Source of the DNA: Gammaproteobacteria bacterium
Lineage (GTDB): Bacteria > Pseudomonadota > Gammaproteobacteria > Eutrophobiales > Eutrophobiaceae
Length of the DNA stretch: 64,000 bases
Assembly: GCA_947480335.1 (NCBI GenBank)
Contig: CANKCB010000011.1
Coordinates: forward strand, 17,819 to 81,818
Reading direction: 5' to 3'
In this document: positions 19,692 through 29,818 of the stretch, piece after piece
Numbering within the stretch: position 1 is the first letter of the stretch
Layout of the letters: the number at the start of each line of letters is the position of its first letter
The notes under the pieces: model-generated
Told to the model about the DNA's origin: nothing
Database searches by the model: none
The model's input: the letters and a program-made list of their open reading frames with translations, nothing else
Translations under genes and position numbers: made by a program

Positions 19692-20996
19692 TCAAGTATG
19701 TTGTTGAGGCAGGATTCTTTCGAAGAACCCGCGTGCTATAGTCCGGCAGTTAAACAATCTTGTTTCAAATGTATCCAGTATCTCAGCGTCAGACTGTCCG
19801 GATATATTGAGTGAACGTGCAATGATGGTTTTTAGTCGTGGATCATCCGGTAATTCATGCGTCTGATGTTCATCTATCATCTGCAGGTGGTTTTCCAGTT
19901 TGCGCAGGAACATATAGCACTCATGTACGTCCTGTTCCTCTGGTTCTGGTATTAATCCGTATTTTCTCAGCTCAGCAAGAACATTCATGGTACCGGTTAC
20001 TTTGAGTGCCGGGTGGGTTGCCGCATTGACCATTTGCAACATCTGTACAAAAAATTCGATATCACGAATCCCTCCCTCACCCAACTTGACATTCCAGTGG
20101 CCTTTCTTACGTCGGACCCTGTACATTTCATTTTTGATCTCGACAAATCTGTCCAGATCGTCCGAACTCAATGAACGTTTGTAAATAAAGGGTTGTAATC
20201 GTGATAAAAGGTCGTTGCCCAGTGTTCTGTTACCGCTGATAATTCTGGCCCGTAACCAGGCAAACCTTTCCCATGTTTCAGTGCTGGCGGCGTAGTAATT
20301 TTCTGTTTCATCTATGGACATGACGAGTGGACCACTTGAGCCCCAGGGTCTTAATTTCAGGTCAACCCGATATAAAAAACCGTCGATAGTACGGTGCTCA
20401 AGCTGACTGGATGTCAATCTGATCCCGTCTTGCAAAATCTGTTGATACTCATGCACAGCCATCGGAACGTCTGCAGGATTCGCACACAAAAACACCAGAT
20501 CGATATCTGAACTGTAGTTGAGTTCACTGGCACCCAGCTTACCCAATCCATAGGTACAGAAATACCGTTCGAAAACTTCCCGGTTAGAGGGTGACAGGGA
20601 AAGTTCTACTGTTTTGTTAAAAACAAATTCGGCGAGATAGCTAAGATCGGCAAGCACCTGACCGTAATCGGGAAGGTTTTGCATATCGATCCGGGTTAAC
20701 CTCAGCAGTTCATGGTATTTATAAATCCTGAGATCATCAATACAGGATACAGTCTGGTTGACTGAAGTTTTACCGGTCGGGGAACAGAACTGCCCGAGCA
20801 TTTCGGGATGACGGCAAATTAAATGAAAAAGAAAACGTGAGAGTGAGATTACATTGATCAATTCCTTGATAGCTTGCTCAGGCATTGAATTGATCGTTTT
20901 ACAGCTTGATCTGTCTTCCAGCAGACGCCCGAACCTGTTTTCTGCAGTTGCAGGATCGGCGGATTGACTAATCAGTTTCGAAAAATGGACTGACAC
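19692..20996 (-). CDS. glnE: Glutamine synthetase adenylyltransferase, N-terminal (AR) half
   Basis: First half of the split GlnE, 434 residues. It contains LGKLGASELNYSSDIDLVF at about 151-169 with the catalytic D-x-D, RVDLKLRPWGSSGPLVMS near 205-225 and LGEGGIRDIEFFVQMLQ near 305. This domain removes AMP from glutamine synthetase in the E. coli protein. The start is a GTG at 20996; a stop lies three codons upstream. It begins 33 bases after thiC on the same strand and is therefore probably read from the thiC promoter. The ELNYSSDIDL form of the motif recalls alphaproteobacterial GlnE more than enterobacterial GlnE, which is an impression, not a tree. Confidence 0.85.
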   Translation of the reverse strand: MSVHFSKLISQSADPATAENRFGRLLEDRSSCKTINSMPEQAIKELINVISLSRFLFHLICRHPEMLGQFCSPTGKTSVNQTVSCIDDLRIYKYHELLRLTRIDMQNLPDYGQVLADLSYLAEFVFNKTVELSLSPSNREVFERYFCTYGLGKLGASELNYSSDIDLVFLCANPADVPMAVHEYQQILQDGIRLTSSQLEHRTIDGFLYRVDLKLRPWGSSGPLVMSIDETENYYAASTETWERFAWLRARIISGNRTLGNDLLSRLQPFIYKRSLSSDDLDRFVEIKNEMYRVRRKKGHWNVKLGEGGIRDIEFFVQMLQMVNAATHPALKVTGTMNVLAELRKYGLIPEPEEQDVHECYMFLRKLENHLQMIDEHQTHELPDDPRLKTIIARSLNISGQSDAEILDTFETRLFNCRTIARGFFERILPQQHT

Positions 20997-21029
20997 ACCG
21001 GCTTATAGATAGATGTCTGGGTTCGGCAG

Positions 21030-23037
<2,008 letters not shown>

Positions 23038-23097
23038 GTTTGTTATATAATAGCAGTATAATAAGTCCTATTTAAATTTATTATCTGGAATATAAAA

Positions 23098-23751
23098 ATG
23101 GATTACGAACAGGCACGTTTCAATATGATCGAGCAACAGGTACGAACCTGGGATGTGCTAGATCAACAAGTACTGGATCTGATGGGATCCGTGCATCGGG
23201 AAGACTTTATTCCCGATACCTATAAAAAAGTGGCATTGGCAGACGTCAATATTCCCTTGTTGCATGATCAGGTGACAATGACGCCTAAAGTTGAGGCTCG
23301 TGCACTACAGGCAGTGACCATTTCCACCACGGATAAAATACTGGAGATTGGCACCGGCTGTACCTATCTGACGACATTACTGGCAATGTCAGGCAAACAC
23401 GTTGTCAGTGTGGACATTCATCCGGAATTTACCCAACAGGCGATTAAAAAATTATCTGACCACGCGGTTAAAAATGTTGAGTTACATACCGGTAATGCCG
23501 TAAACGGCTGGGCAGCTGGTGCACCCTATAATGTCATCATGGTTACCGGCTCCCTGCCAATCCTCAATCCTGAACTTGAACAGCAATTACAGGTTGGTGG
23601 ACGACTGTTCGTTATTGTGGGCATGTCTCCGGTAATGAGCGCCATGCTGATCACACGTACAAGCAACAGCTCCTGGACACGCAAAGCTCTGTTTGAGACG
23701 GATTTACCCGCATTAATCGGCGCGGACACACCGGTCAAATTCAGATTCTAG
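23098..23751 (+). CDS. Protein-L-isoaspartate O-methyltransferase family protein
   Basis: A SAM-dependent methyltransferase of the PCMT family, 217 residues. The SAM-binding motif I is ILEIGTGCTYLTTLLA near residues 81-96, and the pre-core FIPDTYKKVALADVNIPL is typical. It starts with MDYEQARFNMIEQQVRTWDV, characteristic of the PCMT-like paralogue found next to a rhodanese and tolC in many Beta- and Gammaproteobacteria rather than canonical Pcm. Substrate unknown. It is transcribed divergently from the riboswitch-thiC unit. Confidence 0.88.
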   Translation: MDYEQARFNMIEQQVRTWDVLDQQVLDLMGSVHREDFIPDTYKKVALADVNIPLLHDQVTMTPKVEARALQAVTISTTDKILEIGTGCTYLTTLLAMSGKHVVSVDIHPEFTQQAIKKLSDHAVKNVELHTGNAVNGWAAGAPYNVIMVTGSLPILNPELEQQLQVGGRLFVIVGMSPVMSAMLITRTSNSSWTRKALFETDLPALIGADTPVKFRF

Positions 23752-23766
23752 ATAGTGGTCTTTTAG

Positions 23767-24084
23767 ATGGACCGAATTAGCGTTGAAACCCTGAAAAATC
23801 AGCTGGACACCGGCATGTCCATTATTATGCTGGATGTTCGTGAACCCTGGGAGTACCAGATATGTCAAATTGAGGGTAGTGTCAACATACCCATGTCACA
23901 AATCGTTAGCAGAACTGCAGAACTGGACAAGGACGCAACGATCATTGTAATTTGCCATCATGGTTCCAGAAGTTACCAGGTTGCCTGTTATCTTGAAAGT
24001 TGTGGATTTTCGTGTCTGCAAAACCTTGAAGGTGGCATCAACGCCTGGGCAAGTACAGTTGACAGAACAATGGCCATCTATTGA
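23767..24084 (+). CDS. Rhodanese-like domain protein
   Basis: A single-domain rhodanese of 105 residues. MLDVREPWEYQICQIEGSVNIPM is the standard CH2A-type N-terminal segment and the active-site loop is CHHGSRS, with the sulfur-accepting cysteine at about residue 63, so it should be active as a sulfur carrier. No signal peptide. It lies 15 bases after the PCMT-like gene and 89 bases before tolC; this trio is recurrent, but the functional link is unknown. Confidence 0.9.
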   Translation: MDRISVETLKNQLDTGMSIIMLDVREPWEYQICQIEGSVNIPMSQIVSRTAELDKDATIIVICHHGSRSYQVACYLESCGFSCLQNLEGGINAWASTVDRTMAIY

Positions 24085-24173
24085 TACTAGGGAATTTGAA
24101 ATAATAATTTCATAACAGTTCCGGAATTCAGTTAACTACAATTATTTTCACTTAATTTAAGGATGTAAACCCG

Positions 24174-25532
24174 ATGACAAACACATCACGTTTTATTGCA
24201 AAGCTGTGGCCATGTATGGTTTTACTTCTGGTTTCCACGACCCAGTTTGCCAGTGCAACAGATTTGGTGGGCGTTTACAAACTGGCCTTGAGCAGCGATC
24301 CACAATTTCAACAGATCGCCGCAAACAAACGTGCAGTTCTTGAAGACCGCCCACAGGCAATGTCTACCTTGTTACCACAAGTTAATCTTGCAGCGAATAT
24401 TTCAGGAAACAGCAGCGAAAGAACTGGTTCCAATTCCGTAGGTTTTGGCGGTGGCGGTAAACTGGTGGATTTGTCCAAATCCAATTCGGATACGAGTGGT
24501 TACAGCTTGAACTTATCACAACATGTTTTCTATCTGGATGGTTATTATTTGCTTAAACAGGCTGACAGCAACATCAAGAAGGCTGATGCCGAATTGACTG
24601 CGGCGCAGATTGATCTAACCCTGCGTGTTTCTGTTACCTACTTTAATGTACTGGCGGCTATCGACAACCTGAGTTTCGCTGAAGCCGAGAAACGATCACT
24701 CAGTCGCCAACTTGAACAGGCAAAACAACGCTTTGATGTCGGGTTAACGGCTGTTACAGATGTGCAGGAAGCACAGGCTGGATATGACCGTGCTGTTGCA
24801 GATGAAATACGTGCAACCAATGAAATTGATAATGCCCGTGAAGCTATGAGGGAAATAACCGGTGAATATCTGATGGATCTGAAGGGCTTGACTGACAAGA
24901 TGCCGCTGGTCAGCCCTGAGCCAGCTGACATAGACTCCTGGTCAACTGGTGCGATGAGCAATAACCTGAATGTGATAGCGAGTATGCATACTGTAGAAAT
25001 TGCACGCAATGAAATCAAGGTACAACAATCTGGTCATATGCCGACGGTCGACTTGACCGCGAGACGAACCTATAACAAATCAGATACCAGTGGTGACAGC
25101 AAAAATACCACTAACACTATTGGCCTTGAACTGAACGTACCATTGTACTCAGGTGGACTGGTTTCATCCAGAACGCGCGCATCGCATGAAAGGCTGGAAC
25201 AACAACTGGAAGCTCTTGAACAGATAAGACGCCAGGTTCACCGCCAAGCACGCGAATCCTATCTCGGAGTAATGTCAGGAATCAGCCAGATAACCGCATT
25301 GCAACAGGCTGTACATTCAAGTGAAGTTGCTCTGGATGCAACCCGGGCAGGATTTGAAGTGGGAACACGAACTGCAGTAGATGTCGTGCAGTCTGAACGG
25401 GCAACATTCCAGGCCAAACGGGATCTGTCACGCGCAAGATATGACTACATAGTCAACTCTCTTACCCTGAAAAAAGCAGCCGGCATACTCACAATAGATG
25501 ATATTGAACAGATTAATCAGTGGTTGAATTAG
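24174..25532 (+). CDS. tolC: TolC family outer membrane protein
   Basis: Outer-membrane channel of type I secretion and efflux systems. A signal peptide is visible (basic start, hydrophobic core to about residue 23, cleavage near FASA-TD). The 452 residues show the duplicated TolC fold: DLVGVYKLALSSDPQFQQIAANKRA and, in the second half, ELNVPLYSGGLVSSRTRASHERLEQ. No inner-membrane or adaptor partner is encoded alongside, so it may serve several pumps. AAGGA lies upstream of the ATG. Confidence 0.93.
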   Translation: MTNTSRFIAKLWPCMVLLLVSTTQFASATDLVGVYKLALSSDPQFQQIAANKRAVLEDRPQAMSTLLPQVNLAANISGNSSERTGSNSVGFGGGGKLVDLSKSNSDTSGYSLNLSQHVFYLDGYYLLKQADSNIKKADAELTAAQIDLTLRVSVTYFNVLAAIDNLSFAEAEKRSLSRQLEQAKQRFDVGLTAVTDVQEAQAGYDRAVADEIRATNEIDNAREAMREITGEYLMDLKGLTDKMPLVSPEPADIDSWSTGAMSNNLNVIASMHTVEIARNEIKVQQSGHMPTVDLTARRTYNKSDTSGDSKNTTNTIGLELNVPLYSGGLVSSRTRASHERLEQQLEALEQIRRQVHRQARESYLGVMSGISQITALQQAVHSSEVALDATRAGFEVGTRTAVDVVQSERATFQAKRDLSRARYDYIVNSLTLKKAAGILTIDDIEQINQWLN

Positions 25533-25538
25533 TAATAT

Positions 25539-25552
25539 CTGGCGCGCGCCAG
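25539..25552. terminator. GC-rich palindrome between convergent tolC and kinase genes
   Basis: A perfect 14-base palindrome CTGGCGCGCGCCAG occupies the 25-base gap between the converging stop codons of tolC and the hybrid kinase. A bidirectional transcription stop is plausible, though there is no real T-tract and the loop would be tiny. Confidence 0.4.
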
Positions 25553-25557
25553 TTTAC

Positions 25558-27591
25558 TCAGCCCGTGATCGCCTGAATGGTTGTAACCAGTGTTGATTTT
25601 TTAACCGGTTTGCTCAGATGAGTGTTGCATCCTGCTTCAAGACACAGATCAATTTCTTCCTTGATAGCATGAGCCGTTAGCGCAATTATCTGCACGCCGT
25701 TTTCTCGTGACGATTGCTTCTCCAACTGCCTGATTTTACGAGTTGCTTCTCGCCCGTCCATTACCGGCATTTGTACGTCCATCAGAACAATATCATACAG
25801 CTCTCGCTCAAACTGTTTGACCGCTTCCTCACCATTTTCAGCTTCATCTACAGTATATGGTAATTTTTTCAGATAGGTTTTTACCAGTAATCGATTGTCT
25901 GAACTATCATCTACCAGCAGGATTCTTAACGGTTTAATCTGGCTCTGATCGGGTTCCGGGCTAACCAGTGATTTTTTAATCTCATCATGTGATAACGCAT
26001 TGATAAGCTGGTGCGTAAGCTCTTTTTTCTTGACTGGACGAGTCAAATACATCTGTAACTTTTCAGACGCATTGCCGGAGTTTTGTAAACGATTGAGTGA
26101 AGAAGGATTTAACATTAGAATCACAGGCAATGTAGCGTTAGTCGCCTTGATTCTGTGCATCAGAGTAAAACCATCCATATCAGGCAAATCAGTATTTGTC
26201 AGAACCAGATCACAGCTCGTCGATGTCGAGTTACCCAGCGATTCAAGAGCAGAATCAGCGTTGCGAAAGGGTATAATTTCTGCTCCGAGATACTTGATAT
26301 ATTTGTTTAGAACATTCTGACTGCTCTCATTCACGTCTACCAGCATGATTCTTTTTCCTGTCAGACTGCCCTGTTGCTTCAGGATGTTATCCGGATGTTT
26401 TGTCATAACCGGAATATCCACCCTGAGTACAAAACAACTACCCACGTTCAGTTCACTTTCCGCCCAGATTTTACCGCCCATCATCTCAACCAGACGTCGT
26501 GATATAGTCAAGCCCAGACCTGTACCACCATATTTACGAGTCGTAGATGAATCTGCCTGAGTAAAACTGGCAAAAATTAATTCAAGCTTGTCTGCGGGTA
26601 TTCCGGTTCCGGTATCCCGCACTGAAATCTCTACCATACCAGTATTATTTAGACCGGAAAGGTCATGCAGGCTTTCCTTGATCGTAACGACAATTTCACC
26701 TTTTTCAGTAAATTTAAGAGCATTACTAATCAGGTTCAGTAATATCTGTCTCAAGCGGGAGGGATCACCCAGTCTGATCGGTTTGAGATAAGGCTCGATG
26801 TCACAAATCAGTTCTACACCTTTTTCTGCTGCCTTCAGTGCATAAATTTCTGTGGATTCTTCCAGAATATCAACAAGATTGAATTCGATGGTTTCCAGCT
26901 GCAGCTGGTTAGCCTCAATTTTTGATAAATCCAGAATATCGTTGACCAGGCTTAATAATGTATCCCCTGCTCGTTTAAAAACGCTAACATATTTTTTTTG
27001 TTCGAAATCCAGACTGGTCTCAGCCAGTAAATCGGACATGCCGATAATGGCATTAAGAGGTGTTCTGATCTCATGACTCATGCTGGCCAAAAAGCTGGAT
27101 TTCATCAAGGACGCCTTTAATGCTTCATCTCTGGCGTGTGCAAGCTCTACAGTTTGTTCATGTACTTTGGCTTCAATTACAATATTTCGATCCCTTAATT
27201 GGCGTTCCTGTTCATCTCTGGTTTTTACAACTGCTATCAACAACAGGGTAACACCCGTACCAATCAGTATTGAAATATAGATAAGACTTTTATCGATTTC
27301 ATCCCAAGGGACCTGTTTTAATACCGAGAGCTTGATAGAGTATAGCGGGAACTGAGTAATACCTTCCTCAACCAGGCTGGCTATTGTCCAGTCTTGCCTG
27401 ACTGCATTATTATTCTGAAACAGAAATTGACGTCCACCGAGACCAGCTGAATCACTGAGTAGCATGACGGATAAATTGGTATTGCCGATATTTTCACCAA
27501 TCAGTTTACTGGTGTTTATCATTATGGCCACAAACCCGTTAATTGTTTGTGTGTTTTGTACCGTCAGAGACGGAGATCGAACAGCCTTCAA
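25558..27591 (-). CDS. Hybrid histidine kinase, catalytic and receiver part (downstream of frameshift)
   Basis: This frame carries the end of a CHASE-like periplasmic domain, a second membrane segment (SLIYISILIGTGVTLLLIAVV), a coiled coil, then HisKA with SFLASMSHEIRTPLNAIIGM, HATPase with NLISNALKFTEKG and TRKYGGTGLGLTISRRLVEM, and two receiver domains. The first receiver has Asn where the phosphoacceptor Asp should be (LVLTNTDLPDMDGF), so it is probably a pseudo-receiver; the second (IVLMDVQMPVMDGR, HLSKPVKK) is intact. The listed TTG start at 27591 is nominal: coding sense continues upstream (ending GWKAYWI before it) to about 27655, where it joins the N-terminal frame. Likely partner of the Hpt and GlrR-like proteins encoded just upstream on this strand. 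Confidence 0.85.
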   Translation of the reverse strand: MKAVRSPSLTVQNTQTINGFVAIMINTSKLIGENIGNTNLSVMLLSDSAGLGGRQFLFQNNNAVRQDWTIASLVEEGITQFPLYSIKLSVLKQVPWDEIDKSLIYISILIGTGVTLLLIAVVKTRDEQERQLRDRNIVIEAKVHEQTVELAHARDEALKASLMKSSFLASMSHEIRTPLNAIIGMSDLLAETSLDFEQKKYVSVFKRAGDTLLSLVNDILDLSKIEANQLQLETIEFNLVDILEESTEIYALKAAEKGVELICDIEPYLKPIRLGDPSRLRQILLNLISNALKFTEKGEIVVTIKESLHDLSGLNNTGMVEISVRDTGTGIPADKLELIFASFTQADSSTTRKYGGTGLGLTISRRLVEMMGGKIWAESELNVGSCFVLRVDIPVMTKHPDNILKQQGSLTGKRIMLVDVNESSQNVLNKYIKYLGAEIIPFRNADSALESLGNSTSTSCDLVLTNTDLPDMDGFTLMHRIKATNATLPVILMLNPSSLNRLQNSGNASEKLQMYLTRPVKKKELTHQLINALSHDEIKKSLVSPEPDQSQIKPLRILLVDDSSDNRLLVKTYLKKLPYTVDEAENGEEAVKQFERELYDIVLMDVQMPVMDGREATRKIRQLEKQSSRENGVQIIALTAHAIKEEIDLCLEAGCNTHLSKPVKKSTLVTTIQAITG

Positions 27592-27641
27592 TATCCAGTA
27601 GGCTTTCCAGCCATTGACAACAAAACCAGAATCCAGAGTAA

Positions 27642-28094
27642 CTACCGAGTTTTTTCAGACAGCTCATTAAGGGCATTGGAGTAAGCCTCGTTACCGAGCA
27701 ATTCTGTCTCTGGCCTGCCTTGTATACTGTTACGGACGGACTGATATTTTATGACGAAAGTATCACCAGTACCTTCGACCTGTCGCGTAGTGTAAACAGC
27801 CCCTTCCATGAACGGGTGCAACCCCAACAATGAACCCGAAATAATAGAATATTGTTGTTCGGTTAAATCTGAACTGGTTTCGAGAAAGGCCGCCAGACTG
27901 TTCAGTGAGTCATTAGCTGTCTGGACGTTTCTCGCTACAGTGTCCTTGATGGAACTGGAGGCCAACGCAAATTCGCGTTTTTCAGACTCCAGACTGTTAT
28001 TCCAGGTAATGAATAGCAGAATGATACTAAATGCCACTCCCAGCGCCAGGGCAGCAAGATAGTTTATCCAAACCTTATTCTGCTTGTTGTTCAT
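27642..28094 (-). CDS. Hybrid histidine kinase, N-terminal CHASE part (upstream of frameshift)
   Basis: Encodes a first membrane segment (YLAALALGVAFSIILLFI) and the start of a CHASE-type sensor domain (LNSLAAFLETSSDLTEQQYSIISGSLL, HPFMEGAVYTTRQVEG). It stops at 27642 in the middle of the domain, just after a run of six A on the coding strand (27650-27655). One more A would continue the frame without interruption into the downstream kinase frame as SEKNSVVTLDSGFVVNGWKAYW. The ATG at 28094 lies seven bases after the Hpt stop; a TTG at 28115 would overlap it. CHASE domains sense small extracellular ligands; the ligand here is unknown. Confidence 0.75.
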   Translation of the reverse strand: MNNKQNKVWINYLAALALGVAFSIILLFITWNNSLESEKREFALASSSIKDTVARNVQTANDSLNSLAAFLETSSDLTEQQYSIISGSLLGLHPFMEGAVYTTRQVEGTGDTFVIKYQSVRNSIQGRPETELLGNEAYSNALNELSEKTR

Positions 28095-28101
28095 CAAACT
28101 G

Positions 28102-28407
28102 TTATTCAAAAACAACCTTTACCCTGTCCAGATAATCTGCCATGCCGGATATTAATTCCGGTATTCCATCAGTTTCCCCAGCCTTGGCTTTTTTCTCAAT
28201 AGCCTCACCGATTGCTGATAGTTGGTGGAATCCGTATCCACCTCCCACTCCTTTCAAGCTATGGCCAATAGATTTCAGAGTATCCAGCTTGTTATTGGCC
28301 AGAGCTTCATTCAACAAGTTAACATCCTTGCGCCGATTGTTCAAAAAACCAGGTATTAATTCCTCAAGATCCTTGTCAATAGAAACGACAATCTTCTCAG
28401 GACTCAT
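28102..28407 (-). CDS. Free-standing Hpt domain phosphotransfer protein
   Basis: A 101-residue histidine phosphotransfer protein. The phosphorylated histidine is in SIGHSLKGVGGGYGF at about residue 49, with the all-helical Hpt pattern around it. It should shuttle phosphate from the intact receiver of the hybrid kinase to a response regulator, most simply the GlrR-like activator encoded 41 bases upstream. Gene order on this strand is activator, Hpt, kinase. Confidence 0.88.
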   Translation of the reverse strand: MSPEKIVVSIDKDLEELIPGFLNNRRKDVNLLNEALANNKLDTLKSIGHSLKGVGGGYGFHQLSAIGEAIEKKAKAGETDGIPELISGMADYLDRVKVVFE

Positions 28408-28448
28408 GTTACATTATCCCCTCTGTTATGATTATTGTTACTGCATGA

Positions 28449-29810
28449 TTATCTGAAATCTGCAGGATTAAGATTATGCTGGTTCAATAATTTATAAAAC
28501 TCGGTTCTATTCCTGTCGGCGATCTTTGCCGCATTTGCAACATGTCCATTCGCTATTCTCAAAACACCAATAAGATAGTTTTTTTCAAATTCTCTTCTGG
28601 CCTCTTTCAGCGTACGGATTTCACCAGGTTTTTCCTGTAACACGCTTCTGGCAAGACTTAGCGGTATTGTGTCAGCTTTATTTAACGTGGCGCAAATATC
28701 GACTACATTTATCAACTGCCTGATGTTACCAGGCCAGGGAGCTGAAACCAGGTATTGCATTGCATCCGGAGCAAAACGTTTTTCAGTTTTATGGTTATCC
28801 TGAGCATATCGTTTCAGAAAGTGATTAATCAGTAATGGGGTATCCTCCTGACGTTCACTCAGTGCGGGTATATGAAACGGTACCACTTTCAGGCGATAGT
28901 AGAGATCTTCACGAAATTCACCCAGTTGTACCTTCTCTTCGATATTCCGATGGGAAGCAGAAATTATTCTTACATCGACCGGATAGGATTTGGATGAACC
29001 AACAGGGCGAACTTCAAAGTCCTGTAAGACCCGCAATAATTTTACCTGTAATGACAAGGGCATATCGCCAATTTCATCCAGGAATAAGGTTCCGCCATTG
29101 GCGGCATGGAATAAACCGTCATGTTTGGCTATAGCGCCACTAAATGCCCCTTTTTCGTGACCAAACAATTCAGATTCCAGTAGCTGTTCCGGTATTGCCC
29201 CGCAGTTTATAGCAATAAAGGGCTTGTCCTTGCGGGGGCTGGCCTGGTGGATAGCCTGGGCAAAAACTTCCTTGCCCGTACCCGTAGCGCCCGTGATAAA
29301 AATCGTTACATTGCTGTCTGCGATCAGCTGGGCCAGTTCAATCCGTTCGGCCATCAGCTGGCTACAATAAACTATCTTGTCTGAAAAATTATGTTCACCC
29401 GGCTTGCCAGAAGGGCGTCGCAGATAGCGTTTAACATTTTCAATCAGTTCGATCTTTTCGATTGGTTTTGTAAGAAACGCCGCACTTCCCATGTGGGTGG
29501 CCTTGACGGCATCAGGAATGCCCGCCTGACCACTGAGTATGATCACCGGCAGCATGGGATTGGTCTTATGAAGACTGGACATTAATTCAAGTCCGTTCAT
29601 ACCATCCATAAAAAGGTCAGTGATGACCAGAGAGGGGGCTGATCCTGTTATCTTTTCAAATGCTTCGCTTCCTGATAATGCCGTTACCACATCAAATCCT
29701 GCTGCGGTAAGCCACTTTGACATTACCACAAGAATCTCATCGTCATCATCAACGACAACAATTTTATGGGTATAATCAGTTTTGTTATCCAAAGGAAAAT
29801 AGTTCTCCAT
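28449..29810 (-). CDS. glrR: GlrR-like sigma-54-dependent response regulator
   Basis: NtrC-class activator of 453 residues. Receiver at about 15-130 with DDDD near 21-24, phosphoacceptor Asp65 in LVITDLFMDG and KPIEK; AAA+ domain with Walker A GATGTGKE (174-181) and the sigma-54 contact loop GAFSGA (221-226; GAFTGA in most members); C-terminal helix-turn-helix ending NRTEFYKLLNQHNLNPADF. That C-terminus closely resembles E. coli GlrR (RNRTEFYKLLSRHELDANDF), the regulator of the GlmY small RNA that controls glmS. Here the gene directly follows glmS by 8 bases. The E. coli partners GlrK and QseG are not in view; Hpt and a hybrid kinase take their place. The symbol is assigned by similarity only. 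Confidence 0.85.
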   Translation of the reverse strand: MENYFPLDNKTDYTHKIVVVDDDDEILVVMSKWLTAAGFDVVTALSGSEAFEKITGSAPSLVITDLFMDGMNGLELMSSLHKTNPMLPVIILSGQAGIPDAVKATHMGSAAFLTKPIEKIELIENVKRYLRRPSGKPGEHNFSDKIVYCSQLMAERIELAQLIADSNVTIFITGATGTGKEVFAQAIHQASPRKDKPFIAINCGAIPEQLLESELFGHEKGAFSGAIAKHDGLFHAANGGTLFLDEIGDMPLSLQVKLLRVLQDFEVRPVGSSKSYPVDVRIISASHRNIEEKVQLGEFREDLYYRLKVVPFHIPALSERQEDTPLLINHFLKRYAQDNHKTEKRFAPDAMQYLVSAPWPGNIRQLINVVDICATLNKADTIPLSLARSVLQEKPGEIRTLKEARREFEKNYLIGVLRIANGHVANAAKIADRNRTEFYKLLNQHNLNPADFR

Positions 29811-29818
29811 AGGCTGTT

